Below are positions 12,301-25,265 of a stretch of 64,000 nucleotides of DNA, piece by piece. This DNA is from Spirodela intermedia (taxonomy: Eukaryota > Streptophyta > Magnoliopsida > Alismatales > Araceae). The notes below the pieces were generated by a model that was not told the DNA's origin, made no database searches, and saw nothing but the letters and a program-made list of their open reading frames with translations. Where the stretch lies: NCBI GenBank assembly GCA_902729315.2, contig LR746276.1, forward strand, positions 4,820,669-4,884,668, read 5' to 3'. Position 1 is the stretch's first letter; each line of letters opens with the position of its first letter. The translations under genes and the position numbers were made by a program.

Positions 12301-12999
12301 ATCTTCTCTCTATGAGCCCTAATTTCTTGCAATCGTGTGCACTTCCCTCCTTTTCTCTCTCCTCTCTCTCTTTAAATACTCCCCATTAGAATGAGTTGGT
12401 AAGTGACCTGATATTGGGCCGGCTATAATGGGTCCACTATTCAACTCATTAAACACTTAAAAATTATAGAGAATCTATTTAAAATTTAAACTACCCTTCT
12501 TCTAATTTCCCTACATGTAAATATATTTTGTTCATCTATTAGAATATCTAGAATTCCATAAAAAGAAACATTTTGATTCAATAACATATACATGTTATAA
12601 AATATATAAAATTCAATATTTTTTATATGTAATTTAATAAATAATATAAATTCACATAAACAAAATATTTACATCAAATGTATGCTTTCATCAAGACATT
12701 TAAACTATAATCATATCAAATATGCATATCCTATCATACAATATTGAGGCTTTACCAAGCAACCTTTAATCTCGCTGATTTTTTGTTCAAAAATAAAAAA
12801 TACTCATTATTTGTAGAACATCGGGAATATGAATATGTCGAGATTCAACTACAAAAATCAGTAGAAAATAAGTTGAAAATGATCTTAGCTTGATGTCAAA
12901 CAAGTTTTGGAAAACAAGGATTCAGAAAAAGAACAAAAATTATTCATTAGGATTTAAATTAGTTATACTCATTTTAATTGAAAAATGCATGAAATGGAA

Positions 13000-13864
13000 A
13001 TAACTTATCGTAAAATATAAATAAATATTAAAAGCACGTAGATAAATAAAATAAATTTTTACTAAGTTTAGTTTCCTTCCTAGGCAACTAGAGATACCAC
13101 TATGGCGGCTTGGTTTCATTCAGATGTACCACATCATCTATAAGTAGCAGAAATATCATCAAAAAATATTGCGCCACTTGTAGGAGAGATCCACTAAAGA
13201 GAGGAGTTGACTATGTTGTCATTGTTGTCTAGAAGGAGAAGGGAAGAACTAACCACTCACTAGAGGCCTTGAGTGCAATCGAGAGAGAAAGGAATGAACT
13301 TGTTGATCACTGAAGACATTGGTCATGTAAAAGGAGAGAAGAAACAGATTCTATATTTACAATTAGCATCAGATTTTTAAAGATAATTAATAATATTTAT
13401 TTTACCAAATAATAATTAATTATTATCTTTATATCCCTAATGGTGATATATCACTAGTACTATGGTGCTTTGCTCACCGTTGGATTGTCATTTCTAGTCA
13501 TGTGCTTGTTGAGCAGCATCAAATTCATGAATTGCCAATAGATTGCTTTACGTTTATGATATCATGGTGGTTTGCCTACTACAAGATCTATATTATCTGA
13601 TGATGTGGCATGCTGAGCATTGTTAGATCACACTGCGCTCTAGACCATTACCCTAAAATGAATGAGATTTAGTCCCACATCAAAATGTTTTAAATGATTA
13701 AGCTCAATATTTATCAAAGTTATGCTCTCTTAATAGAGAACCATTCTCTCGAAATAAAATAATACCTAGGACTATCTTGGGAGAAGGTAAAAGATGATCT
13801 GCCCTCACGCACACACATGCGTATGACACTTCTTGCTCCACGATCGGCTGGCCACCGAGACATG
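13000..13864. repeat. Dispersed repeat, copy 1 (partner at 16780-17930)
   Basis: It runs collinearly with 16780-17780: a CAACTAGAGA...GTTTC(A/G)T(C/T)C block, GAGGAGTTGAC, TTTTAAAGATAATT, TTATCTTTATATCCCTAAT, a GTCCCACAT block and a final CACACACATG region. Parts resemble the CACGTG- and GTCCCACATC-containing region of the 1.7-kb LTR family, so this is probably a related LTR variant. No gene is seen. Confidence 0.5.
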
Positions 13865-14000
13865 TGACGTGACTCAGTCATTGTATATTAAATCACACAA
13901 ATCTAAAATTTATAAAATTAGAAAATATGATTTTTTAGATATTTAGAAGTATTTCTAAACAAATATATCAATTATAATTCAATAAAACTTCCAAAAATAG
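13865..14000 (-). mobile_element. LTR 3'-end fragment, minus orientation
   Basis: It starts TGACGTGACTCAGTC and continues through the block complementary to the last 135 bases of the LTRs at 7966-9713 and 40730-42452, then stops abruptly after CCAAAAATAG. Confidence 0.65.
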
Positions 14001-14237
14001 CGGCACAACTAGTTCCCCCCAAGAAAAATAGGGCAGCACCAATAAATCCATGCGAGAGCTCATGTCATGTGTGTGAATCCTCGAGCACACATTCGTCCGA
14101 GAAAATGGGTTGACTGTATTTCTTTCTTTCTTCATTTTTGTTTTATTTCTCTCTCTCCCTCTCTCGTGAGACCTCTCTTCTCTCTCTATCTCTTGTGAGA
14201 TCTCTCTCTTTCTCTCCTTCTCTCTTGATTGATCTCC

Positions 14238-14272
<35 letters not shown>

Positions 14273-14708
14273 GTGAGACTTTTCTCTCTCTCCATTTCAC
14301 GTGAGATTTCTCTCCTCCTCTCTCTTTCTCTCCCTTTTGTGAGAGATCTCATCCTTTCTCTCTCTCGTAAGAGTTTTCTCTCCTTCTCTCTCTTTCTCTC
14401 CCTTTCGTGAGATATCTCATCCCTTCTCTCTCTCGTGAGAGTTCTCTCTTCTTTCTCTCTTTTTCTCCTTCCTTTTCTTCATTTTCCTTCCTTTATTCTT
14501 TCACCTCACCCTTTTATTTTGTTATTCCTGTTAAATATTAATAAAATATTAATTTTTTTTTATATAAACTAAATTAATTTTCACAAACGAATTAATCAAT
14601 CTCCTTATGTTTGACTTGAGACTTACTTCTATAATAATATTTTATTAAGTCTTAGTCATAAATATTATTAGATAGTGTGCATTTAAATGCAACGACAAGT
14701 GCACATCA

Positions 14709-15453
14709 CTAATAATAAAAGAATTTTGTCTCGATTTTATGAAACTTGGGGCTCAAAATCAAGCAGCAATGTTATCGAGAAATGTAATTTAGTGTGAAAA
14801 CGAAAATCTGATTGTTTCCAAATAAGGAAATAAGCTTAATTCGAGCTCTTGCAGGGGTCTAACTCGTCAAGATAGTAGACATGTAGCTGCTCTTACGGTG
14901 ACTGGTCAGGGAGAAGATTTACAGGAAAATTCTGGGAAGCGGGTCTGATTAAGGAGAGAAAAGGAAAATTCTCCATATGGGGTAGTCATATGGGACTTTG
15001 GCCGACAGGAAGCCTAAAGCCGTGCCCTGGTATTTTTGAGATAGAGGGAGAGAACAGTTGGCTTTCGTAGAGTATCTAACAGGTAAATGCCATATCCCTA
15101 CACTTACTAGGCGGCGAGAGAGGCACATAATCTGTAGACAACTTCTGAGGCCTACATAACAGCAACCTTAAATGTCCTATCGCTGCACTTACTAACCGAT
15201 GGTTGCGTCTGTCTGTGAGCGCGATAGAAAGAGAGTAGATCGCTTGCGTAGAGTATCTAATAACAGTAAATGCAGATCCCGGCGAGAGGAACGCATAGAT
15301 GGTAGACGACTTCAGAAACGTATATAACAACAACCGCAAATGCCCTGTTGCTGCACTAAGCATTGTGAAACAGAGAGAGACCATCCGAATCTTCACCGAT
15401 AGCTCATCGTGTTGTCAGGTTATTCCGATCCAGTGGGGAACGGAGAGGGAGGC
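14709..15453 (+). promoter_or_regulatory. Inverted copy of the DUF1262 upstream region with TATA-like box
   Basis: Read on the minus strand, this repeats the upstream order seen at 28.6-29.5 and 34.6-35.3 kb: promoter units with AAATGCC, CGACTTC and GTATATAAC, then the GAAACAATCAGATTTT and CATAAAATCGAG blocks. A TATA-like GTATATAAC lies at about 15317, some 130 bases before the exon-1 ATG. This is similar to the spacing at the intact gene. It ends exactly at the border of the 10891-14708 element. Confidence 0.55.
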
Positions 15454-15751
15454 ATGTACGTCACCAGGCCGCTTTCTCTCTACAAGGCTTCCAATGGCGC
15501 AGCCTCGGAGCCGCCGCCGGAGGGTCCTCACTCAGGGTACCTGGTGATCCAAGACGAGGCATACGAGGCCCAGGCAGAAATGATCGGCTGTTGCGGGATG
15601 CGTAAAGACCAAGGCCTAAGAAACCTCCTCTTCCCACAAAACCGGCTTCTCACCGCTGACATGGTATTCAAAGCCTTCTTGGTTCCCGTCCCCGGCATGC
15701 CCTTGTCGGCCAACCGGTACTACGTCATCCACCCGAAGGGGAAAATGCAGG
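15454..15751 (+). pseudogene. DUF1262 exon-1-only remnant, inverted
   Basis: The exon opens MYVTRPLSLYKASNG and carries the family's PPPEGPHSGYLVIQDE, FPQNRLL and PLSANRYYVIHPKGK blocks, as in the intact gene at 32323-34514. The open frame is unbroken. However, the donor side reads CAGG|GT, one base off the phase of the intact copy, and no exon 2 follows: homology continues about 1 kb into intron 1 and then stops. It lies on the opposite strand to the other two copies. It is most likely a dead fragment from an inverted partial duplication, although a promoter and an exon 1 remain. Confidence 0.85.
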
Positions 15752-16779
15752 GTAGTTCTCCTGCGATTATCTATCAAGTCTTCGTTTCATATCTTCCATT
15801 CATGCTCAACTAGGACTGCACTACGCTTCTCTTTTAGGACCGGGGAAGAGGTTTTTATCTGCTTTATATCGCCACGGAACATGCACGCTATAGTTCTCCG
15901 GTATATAGCTTTCTATGCTATAGTGTTGGGGGAAAACATATTCCGTGCTTTTAGTGTCAGGTATCTTTCTCATGGAAAATATTGCAACAGTCTTTCTTGC
16001 TGCGTCTTTGTTGAAAAACATAACCGTGCATGTATAGAGAAAAATGGATCGAGATACTCTTCTCATCACCAGCTAGACAAGCTCAATCATTTTACGCATA
16101 ACTGAGAATTTCAACGAATTCTCCCATTTTATTACTTCACTTTGTTCAACTTTATGTATTCCTCTATCCGTACCGTAATAGACTGTAAGAGAGTTTCTGC
16201 TAACTGCTCCGAGATCAATATTACTATGTGGTGCTAATCAAAATTTTCTTGCTTTTACTAGATACTGGATACCATACATAATCTATGGCACATGTGGCAT
16301 ACAATCCAACTTGTTGCAAGATGAGTTTTACTGAGCTTAGATGTTGCTTAAATGTACAATATCTGGCCTAATGTTTGCAAGATATCCAGCTAGAACCTGA
16401 TAAATTGACACATCGACCATTTCAGCACTATTATACATAAAGGTATAGTGATATAATCGGTTTAGGATCCGTTGACATATCCGTAAGCTTGTAATCTGTC
16501 GTACCAAATTTTTGACAAGGTGATAAACATATTTGTATTTAAGAAGAAATAGTTGGCCATATTTTCGATCCACTTAAGTACAAAGATAATAACTCACAAG
16601 TTCCATATCAATTGTCAAACTCCTTCATCAGTCATTTGAATTCTCCAACCATGGTAGAAGAATTGGTTGTCTGAATCTAGAGTGAAGGCTCAGTTGAATT
16701 ATTCTTTATATCATTTCCCTGAACCCGTGTGAATCTTATTATCCATTCTTTTAGAGGTTGTTTCGATTCATAAAAGGTC
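15752..16779. other. Intron-1-derived DNA of the inverted DUF1262 copy
   Basis: The blocks TGCGATTATCTATCAAG, AACATATTCCGTGCTTT and, reversed, GGATATGTCAACGGAT match intron 1 of the intact gene (33185-34221) in the same relative order. No exon is seen. Similarity fades at about 16600. Confidence 0.6.
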
Positions 16780-17930
16780 AACTTGTCATAAAATATAAAC
16801 AAATGACAAAAACAGGTAAGTAAATGCTGAAAATAAGAAATAAATTGTTGCCCAAGTTTAGTTTGCCTTCTAAGTAACTAGAGACATCAGTGTGGTAGCA
16901 TGGTTTCGTCCAAACGTGCCACACCACGCCAAAAGTAGCAGAAGTATCGTCTAGAAGCGCTATGCCACTTGTCAGAGAGGTCCACCCAAAGAGGAGTTGA
17001 CCACACTGTCACCATTGTCTGGGGGGAAAAGGGAAGAGTTGACCACTCATCAGAGGCCTTGAGTGCAGTCAGGGAAGGAAGGAAGAAGCTTACCGATCGC
17101 CAAAGACGCCAATCGCGCAAAAGGAGGGAAGAACGGATTGCCATATTCACGACTACCATCGGAATTTTAAAGATAATTGATAATCTCTATTTTACCAAAT
17201 AATAATTGATTATTATCTTTATATCCCTAATCGTGATACGTGTGAGAACTTAAGTTCCCGATATCGTGGCACTTCGTGAGCCATTGGATCAAATGAGCTT
17301 GGTCACGTGGCGCTCTAAGCAATGTAAGATCAACCTGCCGTGAACCACTGCCGATCGAGAACTTAAGTTCTGGTACCATGGCACCTCTATAGTTGTCGGA
17401 TCAGCCTTTAAGGCTACGTGCGTGCTGAGTGACGTCGGATTTGCAAACCGCCAATGGATTGCTTTACGCATCTGGTATCGTGGCGATTCATCAACTATAG
17501 GATCAAGCTAATCAGATGACGTGGCTCTCTACGTACCACTAGATCACACTATGCTCCAGATGGTTGCACTGAAACAGAAGAAAAAATTTAGTCCCACATC
17601 TGAAATATTTCAGAACATATGTCGAATATAAATTAAAGCTATAGTCTCTCAACAAAGATCCCTTCTCTCGAAATAAAATAATACCCAACACCATCTTGGG
17701 AGAAGGCAATAATGTGGTCCACCCTCACACACACATGTGTGTACGGGTGCTTCTTACCCCATGACCGATTGGCCACTACGACATGGAAGGGGAGCGACGC
17801 ACACGTGCACGGAGCAAGGCCTTCGCCACTCGAGCCCAGCTCGTGGCTCCCCCAATCTGGGTCTACTTGCTCGACCATTGTCCCCCCTCCAAGTCAGCTA
17901 CCTAGTGCCGACTTGCCAACATATAGAAAA
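16780..17930. repeat. Dispersed repeat, copy 2 (partner at 13000-13864)
   Basis: This is the longer copy of the block described at 13000. It adds a GC-rich right end with CGACATGGAAGGGGAG and CACACGTGC, which parallels the LTR region at about 52060-52090 (GACGTGGAAGGGGAG). I read it as a partial LTR of a related subfamily. Reading frames within it are not called as genes. Confidence 0.5.
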
Positions 17931-18251
17931 ATTTTATTATTATTTTATTTTAATAATAAAAATTTATGCTAACTATTCTAACTTCAGACTTTTAAAATTA
18001 ACAATATATCCCATATTTATTCTGCAAGTTAAAAAAATAAAATCAAATAATAAAACTAATTAAAAGACATAAATTTAGCTTTAACAATTAGCTACTTTTC
18101 AAAAAAATGACATTTCAATTTTTGTAGCTATTCCTATTATAAGACAATGATACCATAAATAACTACGATATGATTCAGTCACCAAGAGTAGTGGCATTGA
18201 CATTATAGCCAAATGTGGAGGAACCAAGGGAGACGGGTGGGGTTGTGCGAG

Positions 18252-18252
<1 letters not shown>

Positions 18253-18298
<46 letters not shown>

Positions 18299-18412
18299 TA
18301 GACAAACAAACAGACAAACAAATAGACAGATAGACAGACAAACACATAGACAGATAGACAAACAAACAGACAGACAAAGAGACAAACAGACAAATAGACA
18401 AACAGCTCAATG
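18253..18412. repeat. (GA)n-(GACA)n microsatellite
   Basis: A GA run is followed by a long imperfect GACA/GATA/AACA tetranucleotide array. It sits at the same point of the duplication unit as the GA tracts at 9976, 29620 and 35489. The serine/leucine/cysteine-rich frames on the minus strand come from this repeat. Confidence 0.9.
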
Positions 18413-18824
18413 TACAAGAATCTTTTGGATGTGCTAGAATATCATGGTAAAACTCACTGGTAACCCTAAAATAGTGCATCTAATGCAATTTCGTAAGCAA
18501 AAGGCACAACTTAACTACCTTTATTATGGGCATCTTCAATTTAATTCAAATAACCCAAAAATATAAAACATATTACATATTTCTTGATCCTTTTTCATGA
18601 AAAGTTCCCAACCTTTTTCACTCTTTATGATTGACAAGTTCGGTAAGGTAAGGAACGTTTTCCAATGAGGAAATAATAAACATAAGATTTATAATAAAAT
18701 ACAAAAGTTATTTTCATGAGATAGATAAAACACATCACCCTTAGCTTAACATTTGGTATATGAGAAACTTATCCACCTTTACCAAATAAGGTATATATGG
18801 AAAAAGCTTTTCAAGCCTCTTGAT

Positions 18825-20847
18825 GTGAGACAAGGAGGTCATAAGAGGTACCCTTAAAGAAAACTACATGTTCGTCTTTAGAGTCGACTTAAATTAGAAC
18901 CCTGAGGGCTTAATATCCAGATGATCCTATAATTTTAGGAAAATTAAGATTGTTAATTACTTATTAAGGTATTTAATTCAAAGAATCAAACAAAGCTTCT
19001 CAACTATGGTTTGGACTATCAATCTCTCACATGAAGGTGTCTATCCTATGAATCTCACAAATTCTAAGAGCAAAGATTTTTTTAAAAAAATAATGACCAA
19101 CTTCACAAGAAATTAAAAATTAATGTACTTTTGCAATGAAGATTCTTAATTCTGGAAGATTCTTGTTTTGTTGGAATTCCTTGAGTCTTGTTATAGATTT
19201 TCTCACTTGATGGAAAGCATTCTTAAAGGTCAATGGTGAGGAGAAAGGAGGGAATGAAGGAAAAGAGATGAGATCAAAATGGCTCAATCAAGAATTGACT
19301 AGTGCGGTTTGAAAGAATGGGCCATTTGGGCTGGGTAGCTGGGGTCCACATAAATAATTGAATAAATAACTAGAATGGGGGAAGTGAATTGGGGTGACAG
19401 AAGGAGAACCTGATGAGGGAATAAATAAATAATAAAAAGGAAAAGGGTCAAAGGGAGAAAAGGGGTAAATTGAGGGATGTCAATGGGAGAGAGAGAAGAT
19501 GGGGTTTTGTAGTGACAGTGGGAGAGAGAAAGTAGAGGTTTTTGTGATGGGGCAGACGGTGAAGAGGCAGAACGGCGACGACATGGTGGACATCGAGGAA
19601 GCAAAATGGCAGCGACATGGTGGACAGTGAGAAGGCAGAAAGGCAGCAATGGCAGGAGAGAAAGAAAGGTAGGCTGACGATAGGGTGAACAGCAAGGAGG
19701 CTGAAAGGCAGCAACGGGAGGAGAGAAGAAAGGTTGGCTGGCAAGAGGGTGGATGGATGACAAAGTGGGAGAAGAGAAAGAAAGAGAGGTCCCCCTAATC
19801 TAAGAGGGCAAGAAGAAGAAGATACCCATAATTCAAGAGGCGAGCGAGAGAGAAGAGGAACCCTTACTCTAAGGGGTGAGAATGATAACAAGAACTTTAT
19901 TGATTCTAAATTTAACTTCAACTCCTCTTCACTATCTTGTTCTTGAGTTTAAATAAGGGGTAATGAGGGAAAAGTTATAGTGAGAGAAAAAGGAAGGTGG
20001 TTAGAGACAACCCCTCCCAAAAGATGCCATTCAACGTCTTGTGGAGGGAGAGGCACCTCCTTTAGGGGGGAGAAGAGGTGCATAGTTGACAAGTACTCTT
20101 CTCTGCCCTCTTCTTCTTCCTCATGAGCCCACCTAAGGGGATGGATCCTCTTGTTGACTTCAATGGGCCCATTGGATACAGATTCAATATTCCATGTGGG
20201 ATCTATTAGAGGTGGAAGTCTTCAACTGAACTGAGTAATGGTGATCCTTTGAGGAGGATGAACTCTGATCCTTGCAGTCCTCCTTGAAAGGATTGACCTT
20301 GAAGGAGCAAGGAGGGATCCCTATTGACTCCTTTGACTAGCTTGGGGTTGATCCTCATTGACCTGGACAAATGGTTCAATGACCTCATCAATTTCCCCTA
20401 GGTTGGGAGAATTCAGCCCCAATAAATTTGTCATTGTACCTGCACAATAAAATTACAAATTTCGGGTGCAAGGTTACAAAGCTTATGTGAAGAAATATAA
20501 CAAGAATCTGAAATGAGTTTATCTTTCTATTTAATAAGAAATTGACGTTGATTTACTTCAGTAGTAGTGATAGTTTGGTCATCAAGAATGTAATCAATTT
20601 GCTCTTTTCCTATCGTGGGCTGATTTAGTGGTGGTAAAGGTATGGTGTCACTCTCAAGAAATTGTGGGGGTTCAATCAACTAAGTATGATCGGCAATCCA
20701 TAGAATTTAGGCAAGTCTAAGATGTTGAATTCTCTTAAAATTATGAGATCATCTTGATTTCAGCCCTCAAAGTTCTAATTTAAGTCAGCTCTAAAGACCA
20801 ACATATAGTTCTCTTTAAGGGAACCTCTTATCACCTCTTTGTCCCAC
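18825..20847. mobile_element. DNA transposon with 120-bp terminal inverted repeats (Mutator-like candidate)
   Basis: The left end (18825 to about 18944, GTGAGACAAGGAGGTCATAA...) and the right end (about 20730-20847, read in reverse GTGGGACAAAGAGGTGATAA...) are inverted repeats of about 120 bases with the same blocks in order: CCCTTAAAGA, GTCTTTAGAG, ACTTAAATTAGAA, ATAATTTTA. The element interrupts the FTSHI3-derived exon copy, and the flanks CCTCTTGAT and CCCCTTGTT look like a decayed 9-base target duplication. Nine-base duplications and long inverted ends are typical of Mutator-like elements. There is no transposase, so it is non-autonomous. Confidence 0.75.
19430..19880. repeat. Purine-rich minisatellite inside the transposon
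   Basis: Repeats of GGCAG(A/C)A(A/G)GGCAGC(A/G)A and GACATGGTGGACA alternate with GGAGAGA(A/G)A tracts. The proline/serine/leucine-rich minus-strand frames at 19299-19921 overlap one another in different phases and come from this repeat. Confidence 0.55.
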
Positions 20848-20959
20848 AGCACCCCTTGTTGATAGTCTCCTAAGTCAATTGCCATTCATTGATGCCAAAT
20901 TTAGTTCTTTTTACATCCACGATGATATCATCTTGAGTCACCACCTTACCACCTGCCTA

Positions 20960-23900
20960 CGATAAAGGAAGTTCATGTAGCTTTGATCACAAATGAGGTT
21001 GTCTACCATTGAGGGAAAAGAGGAAAAAATTTCATTAAAAGATTTCTATAAATACATCTGTTTCATACACTGATACAATTGCTATTAACTACAGTCCATG
21101 TTAATAAAAAAAATGATATTAACTATGGCACATGTGACAATAAATGTCACACCAGTATGAAGAATTGATCGAATCCATAAGGATGCATGGATGGGTGTAT
21201 GGATTCACTAATAACAGGTTTGGGGATGGATGACTCAATACCTAAAACAAAAAAATAAATGAGCCTTTCTTTCTTACAAGTACATGGGTGTTGAAGGAAG
21301 ACTGAATAATTATCAATATAAAGAACCTTAACCCTGACATTAATAAAATATGCTGATTACTAAAATAAAATAGAAAGTAGAAATTAAATGAGATCTACAG
21401 AAATAAAAATTAATAGTCATTATAATCTCAAATTGAAATATTTCTTTTTTAGAAATTTGATTCATAGACTTCATCAAGGTCTTAGAATGGAAAAGCTAAA
21501 ATATGTTAGAGAGCAGCCTAAGCAACAACCTAAAATATGTTGAAGTGGGTGACACTATATTATGGTATAAAAAGTATAAAGCCATCAAGGATCTATTATT
21601 TCACTAATGATGAAGATCACCATGTTTCATAAATGTTTCTTCATATAGTCTACTATCATCTACTGTAACTACTTTATTAATACATACAAAGTTATTCTAT
21701 CCAATATATATCATTAATAATATATATTGGTTGTAATAATCACCAACTATTCCCAGTGGTCATGTAGGGGCTTCCATATCTCAAAAATATAGTGAGCATC
21801 TACATTCGAAGGATATGTTGAAATTTAGGGTGCGCAAAGTTCAAGAGGAAGTGTTGAATTAATCGATCCTAGGTTTAACTTTGCACAAATATTTTAATTT
21901 TTAAGATCATCTAGTTTTGATCGTAAATCCTCAGTTGATCTAGACCTAAAATGAAGAGAATACAAGGATTTTTACAATGATTAAACACCCCACCTACATC
22001 AACTTTTTAAGATCTTATTATTGGTTTTCATAAACCAATTGTCTAGCGAAACACCCAATAATTAATGGACTAAAATCTTAAAAAATTTAAGCATAAAAGT
22101 ATTTATTAGATTCACAATTCTAGAGGCCCACCATTTATTAAAGAGATCAGTTCCCTAAGTGCCTAAATCAAAAGGAATGATTTGGCTCTGGGTTATTTTT
22201 TGATGTTGATGTTGAATTGGAATGAGCCCTAAACATTAGTGAAGACAATGAATTTGTCTTGATTTCCTTATGCTCTCCAGATGGGGAAGCTATATGTTTG
22301 TAGAAGATGTAAGTGCTTCAATCAAGTTGAATAAGAAGTTAAATCAATTGAATTTAACTCTTCAACTTGGTATCTGCTTGTAGTTTGATCAATCTTCTAA
22401 GGTTGCTCAAAATCATTTGTATTTATTTTCAAAAAAAATTGAAAAGAATCTCAAGATCCAAAAGGGGTCACAAGTAGCCCTTCATAACTAATTAACCATT
22501 ATATAAGTGCTGAATTTATCAATAATTTAGATTAAAAAATTTCCCATATTTTCCTCCATCTCTCTATGTTACTTTAAAATTAGTTACAATTTTGAGGGAA
22601 CTAAATTGCTACAACATGATATTTAATGGTTTAGTATCTTCTAATATTTTTTAACCATTAATATCTGTAATTAAAACATATTAGTTCAAACAAGTTAGGT
22701 AAGAATTCGTTTTCAGTGAAATAAAACAGATAATATATCCTTAAGTAAAGTCATTTTCTATGACTTTGTTGTTCAAATCATTAATTTCTAATAATGATAG
22801 TTTCTATAAATATTTCTAAATCTTACAAAAATATACAAAGTAATAATCCCAAACGATGAAATCTACCAAACTCTAGAATTCAATCTTTTGAAATTTTGAA
22901 AAAAATAATTTATTATTTTGATAATTCGAATTATTCATTTAGATTCTTCATAAATTAATATTGAATTAACTTCAAGCTCAGGTATAAGAAAATGTTCAAT
23001 TGATCATCATGTACAAAATTAATCAAAATAATTAGATCCATTGATTGATATTATCTATGTTTGTCTTCATCAAAATATTATTAAATTAATTATTTAACAA
23101 GATATTCTCAAATGCATAATATATGCATCAAATTTTTTTGCACACACTTAGTCGTAGTAATTTTATTTTTTCTAGATATTGAATGAATTTTAAGAACATG
23201 GGCTAAGCACAACAATAAAAGCTTTCCTAATGAAGATGAGAAATGTACATCATCACATGTCATCGCCTTTTAAAGGTTTGACAAATATTGAGCAACATTG
23301 ACTATCGCAACAGATATGATAAAAAAATATTTAAGACGAGATGTCCATTGTTGTTAACTTAACGTGAAAAACCTATTGGAGATAGATATATTTTTGTGTG
23401 TAAAGGTTGAGAAAATCTTTTGATATGGAGTCTTTGGTTATAGAAAGTCGTTTTCTTCATCTATTGTAAATATTACCTTTTGCAGTTGATACAAATGTTC
23501 CCATCATTTAATGTAGTATTGGATAACTACCAAGGGGCCTTGACACCTAGATGATATATTGCTACAACCTCTACTTTGAAACATAATTCACATCATTTAT
23601 GTCATATGTTAGGTTACTTATTAGCTAAACCTGTAACACTTAACAAAATAGTTTTTTATAATTGCTTAACCATGTCGACAACACACCCTTCTGTCTATAA
23701 GAGGGATATTTGTCTTCCCGAAAATATGAAAAGTATTACCCAAATAGTAGCATGATATTTTAGTTATATTCTATTTAATTAATCTTCCGACTGTAAAATA
23801 GGATGTTTTGATAATAAGCCTGGTATGGGAAGCTGAAATGAGACAAAAGCTAAAAGAATTTCTATAGCTGGGTTTCTATAGCCAAATGATAATAAGCCCT

Positions 23901-24760
23901 AGAAAAAAGCCCTTGTTCTGTGAAATTCACATCTGAAAAGCTCATCTCTTGTGAAGACCCTACAGCCAGTGACTCACCAAGATAGCACCTGCCCCTCAAG
24001 GAAGAAAACCCTCTGTGTTGGATCAGAGATCAAGATAACCAATCAAACTAGTATTCATAAAGGTACTACTACCTGGCATGTAGCGATGAGTGTTCAGACA
24101 TTACTGGTCCAAGGTTTCATGAATTGAAAACATATAAACCTTTATTAATATTAAAATAATGAGATCAATATATTTTGGAAGTTTTATTATTTGGCACGGA
24201 AATCTTAAAACTTTATTTTGCGTACAAGAATAATTCAGACCAAATGTCCCCAAACTATTACCCAATTGTTGCTAATGCCAATTGGGATGAAGGCATGTGT
24301 AGCAAGGGAGAAAATCACAAATGTGTTCCATCACTATTTACCGAACAATAGCATGTTAACCATTGAAAATAAGAGATCTTTCAGAAATTTAATCATGTTC
24401 AGGTTACACCAGCAGAGCCATTATTCTAATGAAAGTGGATGGTGGTTAAAATGCATGCACATTGGTGTCTCATACCATAAGAAATCAAAGACCAAGTATC
24501 TGTGCATAAGCAAAGACAGTAGTATCTCATTTAATTCAATTTTCAGAGACTAATTTACGAGCTTCTAAACTATAAGTTAGATCCAAAAATCCATTACCGT
24601 TCTTCCTTATTAATGATGTTCCATTAGCCAATAATTTTGATCATAGAAGCCCCACTGAATGCAGGAATCTTCAATTAATTAGTTTAGTGAACATAATCAC
24701 TTCCATTCGTAATTAATTATGAATATATTGTATGAAAACCTTCGCTCAGAATTTTAATTT
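20960..24760. other. Unit-2 tail and AT-rich intergenic DNA
   Basis: Up to about 22700 the sequence is collinear with 30.2-31.5 kb (blocks TAAATGTCACACCA, GGTTTGGGGATGGATGACTC, CTATTCCCAGTGGTCA, AAAAATTTCCCATATTTTCC). From there to 24760 I see AT-rich DNA with no exon. The 111-residue plus-strand frame at 24218-24553 has no recognisable motif. Confidence 0.45.
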
Positions 24761-25265
24761 GATAGATTACAGGTTTGAATATCCCAGATCAACTACTGAA
24801 CAAGTTTATATAGAACTAAAATGCCAGAATTAGAAATCCAATAGTGGAATTGGGCATCCATTAGGAATGGCATCAATGAATCCATAGGCCTGCCTGCTCA
24901 TCCACATTGACGCACATACCTAATAATTTCCCATAGTCTATTTCACTATACATGTAAACATGCCTAATAGAAATTTTCATACGTGAACATCTCTTAGCGT
25001 GATTCAACATTGACCAGAAAGAAAGTACAACATTTTTTTAAAAAAATGTTTTACGTTACCTTGGGAGATTAACAGATTAGATTCAGCATTAAAAGAACAC
25101 TTCTGTATTAACATTGCAAAGGGTTCTGAGCATGCTTTTTGTCTAAATATTGGCGGCATCTCCATCGTAGTCTTCCTTCATGTACATTTTCAAAATTAGA
25201 GTAGTTATTGAACTATTCCTTTTGAAGCAGTAAATCACAACTCACATATTCATAACATGAACATC

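Larger units (their letters stand above)
10891..14708. mobile_element. 3.8-kb composite element with long inverted ends
   Basis: The left end TGATGTGTACTTGTCG and the right end CGACAAGTGCACATCA are inverted copies. The similarity continues inward for about 0.6 kb on each side, through purine/pyrimidine-rich tracts with repeated CTCACGAGAGAG motifs, to a shared block around CACACATGACATGAG (about 11480 and 14060). The interior holds a short GC-rich tandem repeat, a 0.9-kb block duplicated elsewhere, and an LTR fragment, but no transposase that I can see. It could be a long-TIR DNA transposon (Mutator-like) or two LTRs in inverted orientation. No clear target-site duplication is visible. Confidence 0.5.
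18741..20952 (-). pseudogene. FTSHI3 last-exon copy split by a transposon (unit 2)
   Basis: The 3' part, 18741-18824, matches the stop-codon end of the functional exon (35817 onward) and breaks at the CAAGCC(T/C)CTTG block. The 5' part resumes at about 20852 (CCCCTTGTTGAT) and continues through CATTGATGCCAAATTTAG to the acceptor-side block ACCACCTGCCTAC. The 2-kb interruption is an inverted-repeat transposon. Intron-3-like sequence follows to the right. Confidence 0.85.

Noticed and set aside
18099-18479. Cysteine/serine/leucine-rich minus-strand frames
   Set aside because: They translate the GACA/GA microsatellite in three phases. All phases stay open, which is a repeat artefact.
19299-19921. 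Proline-rich minus-strand frames of 154 and 157 codons
   Set aside because: Two phases are open at once over a purine-rich minisatellite inside a transposon, and there is no motif.
24218-24553. 111-codon plus-strand frame
   Set aside because: It has no ATG-proximal support, no motif and no splice structure, and lies in AT-rich intergenic DNA where such frames occur by chance.
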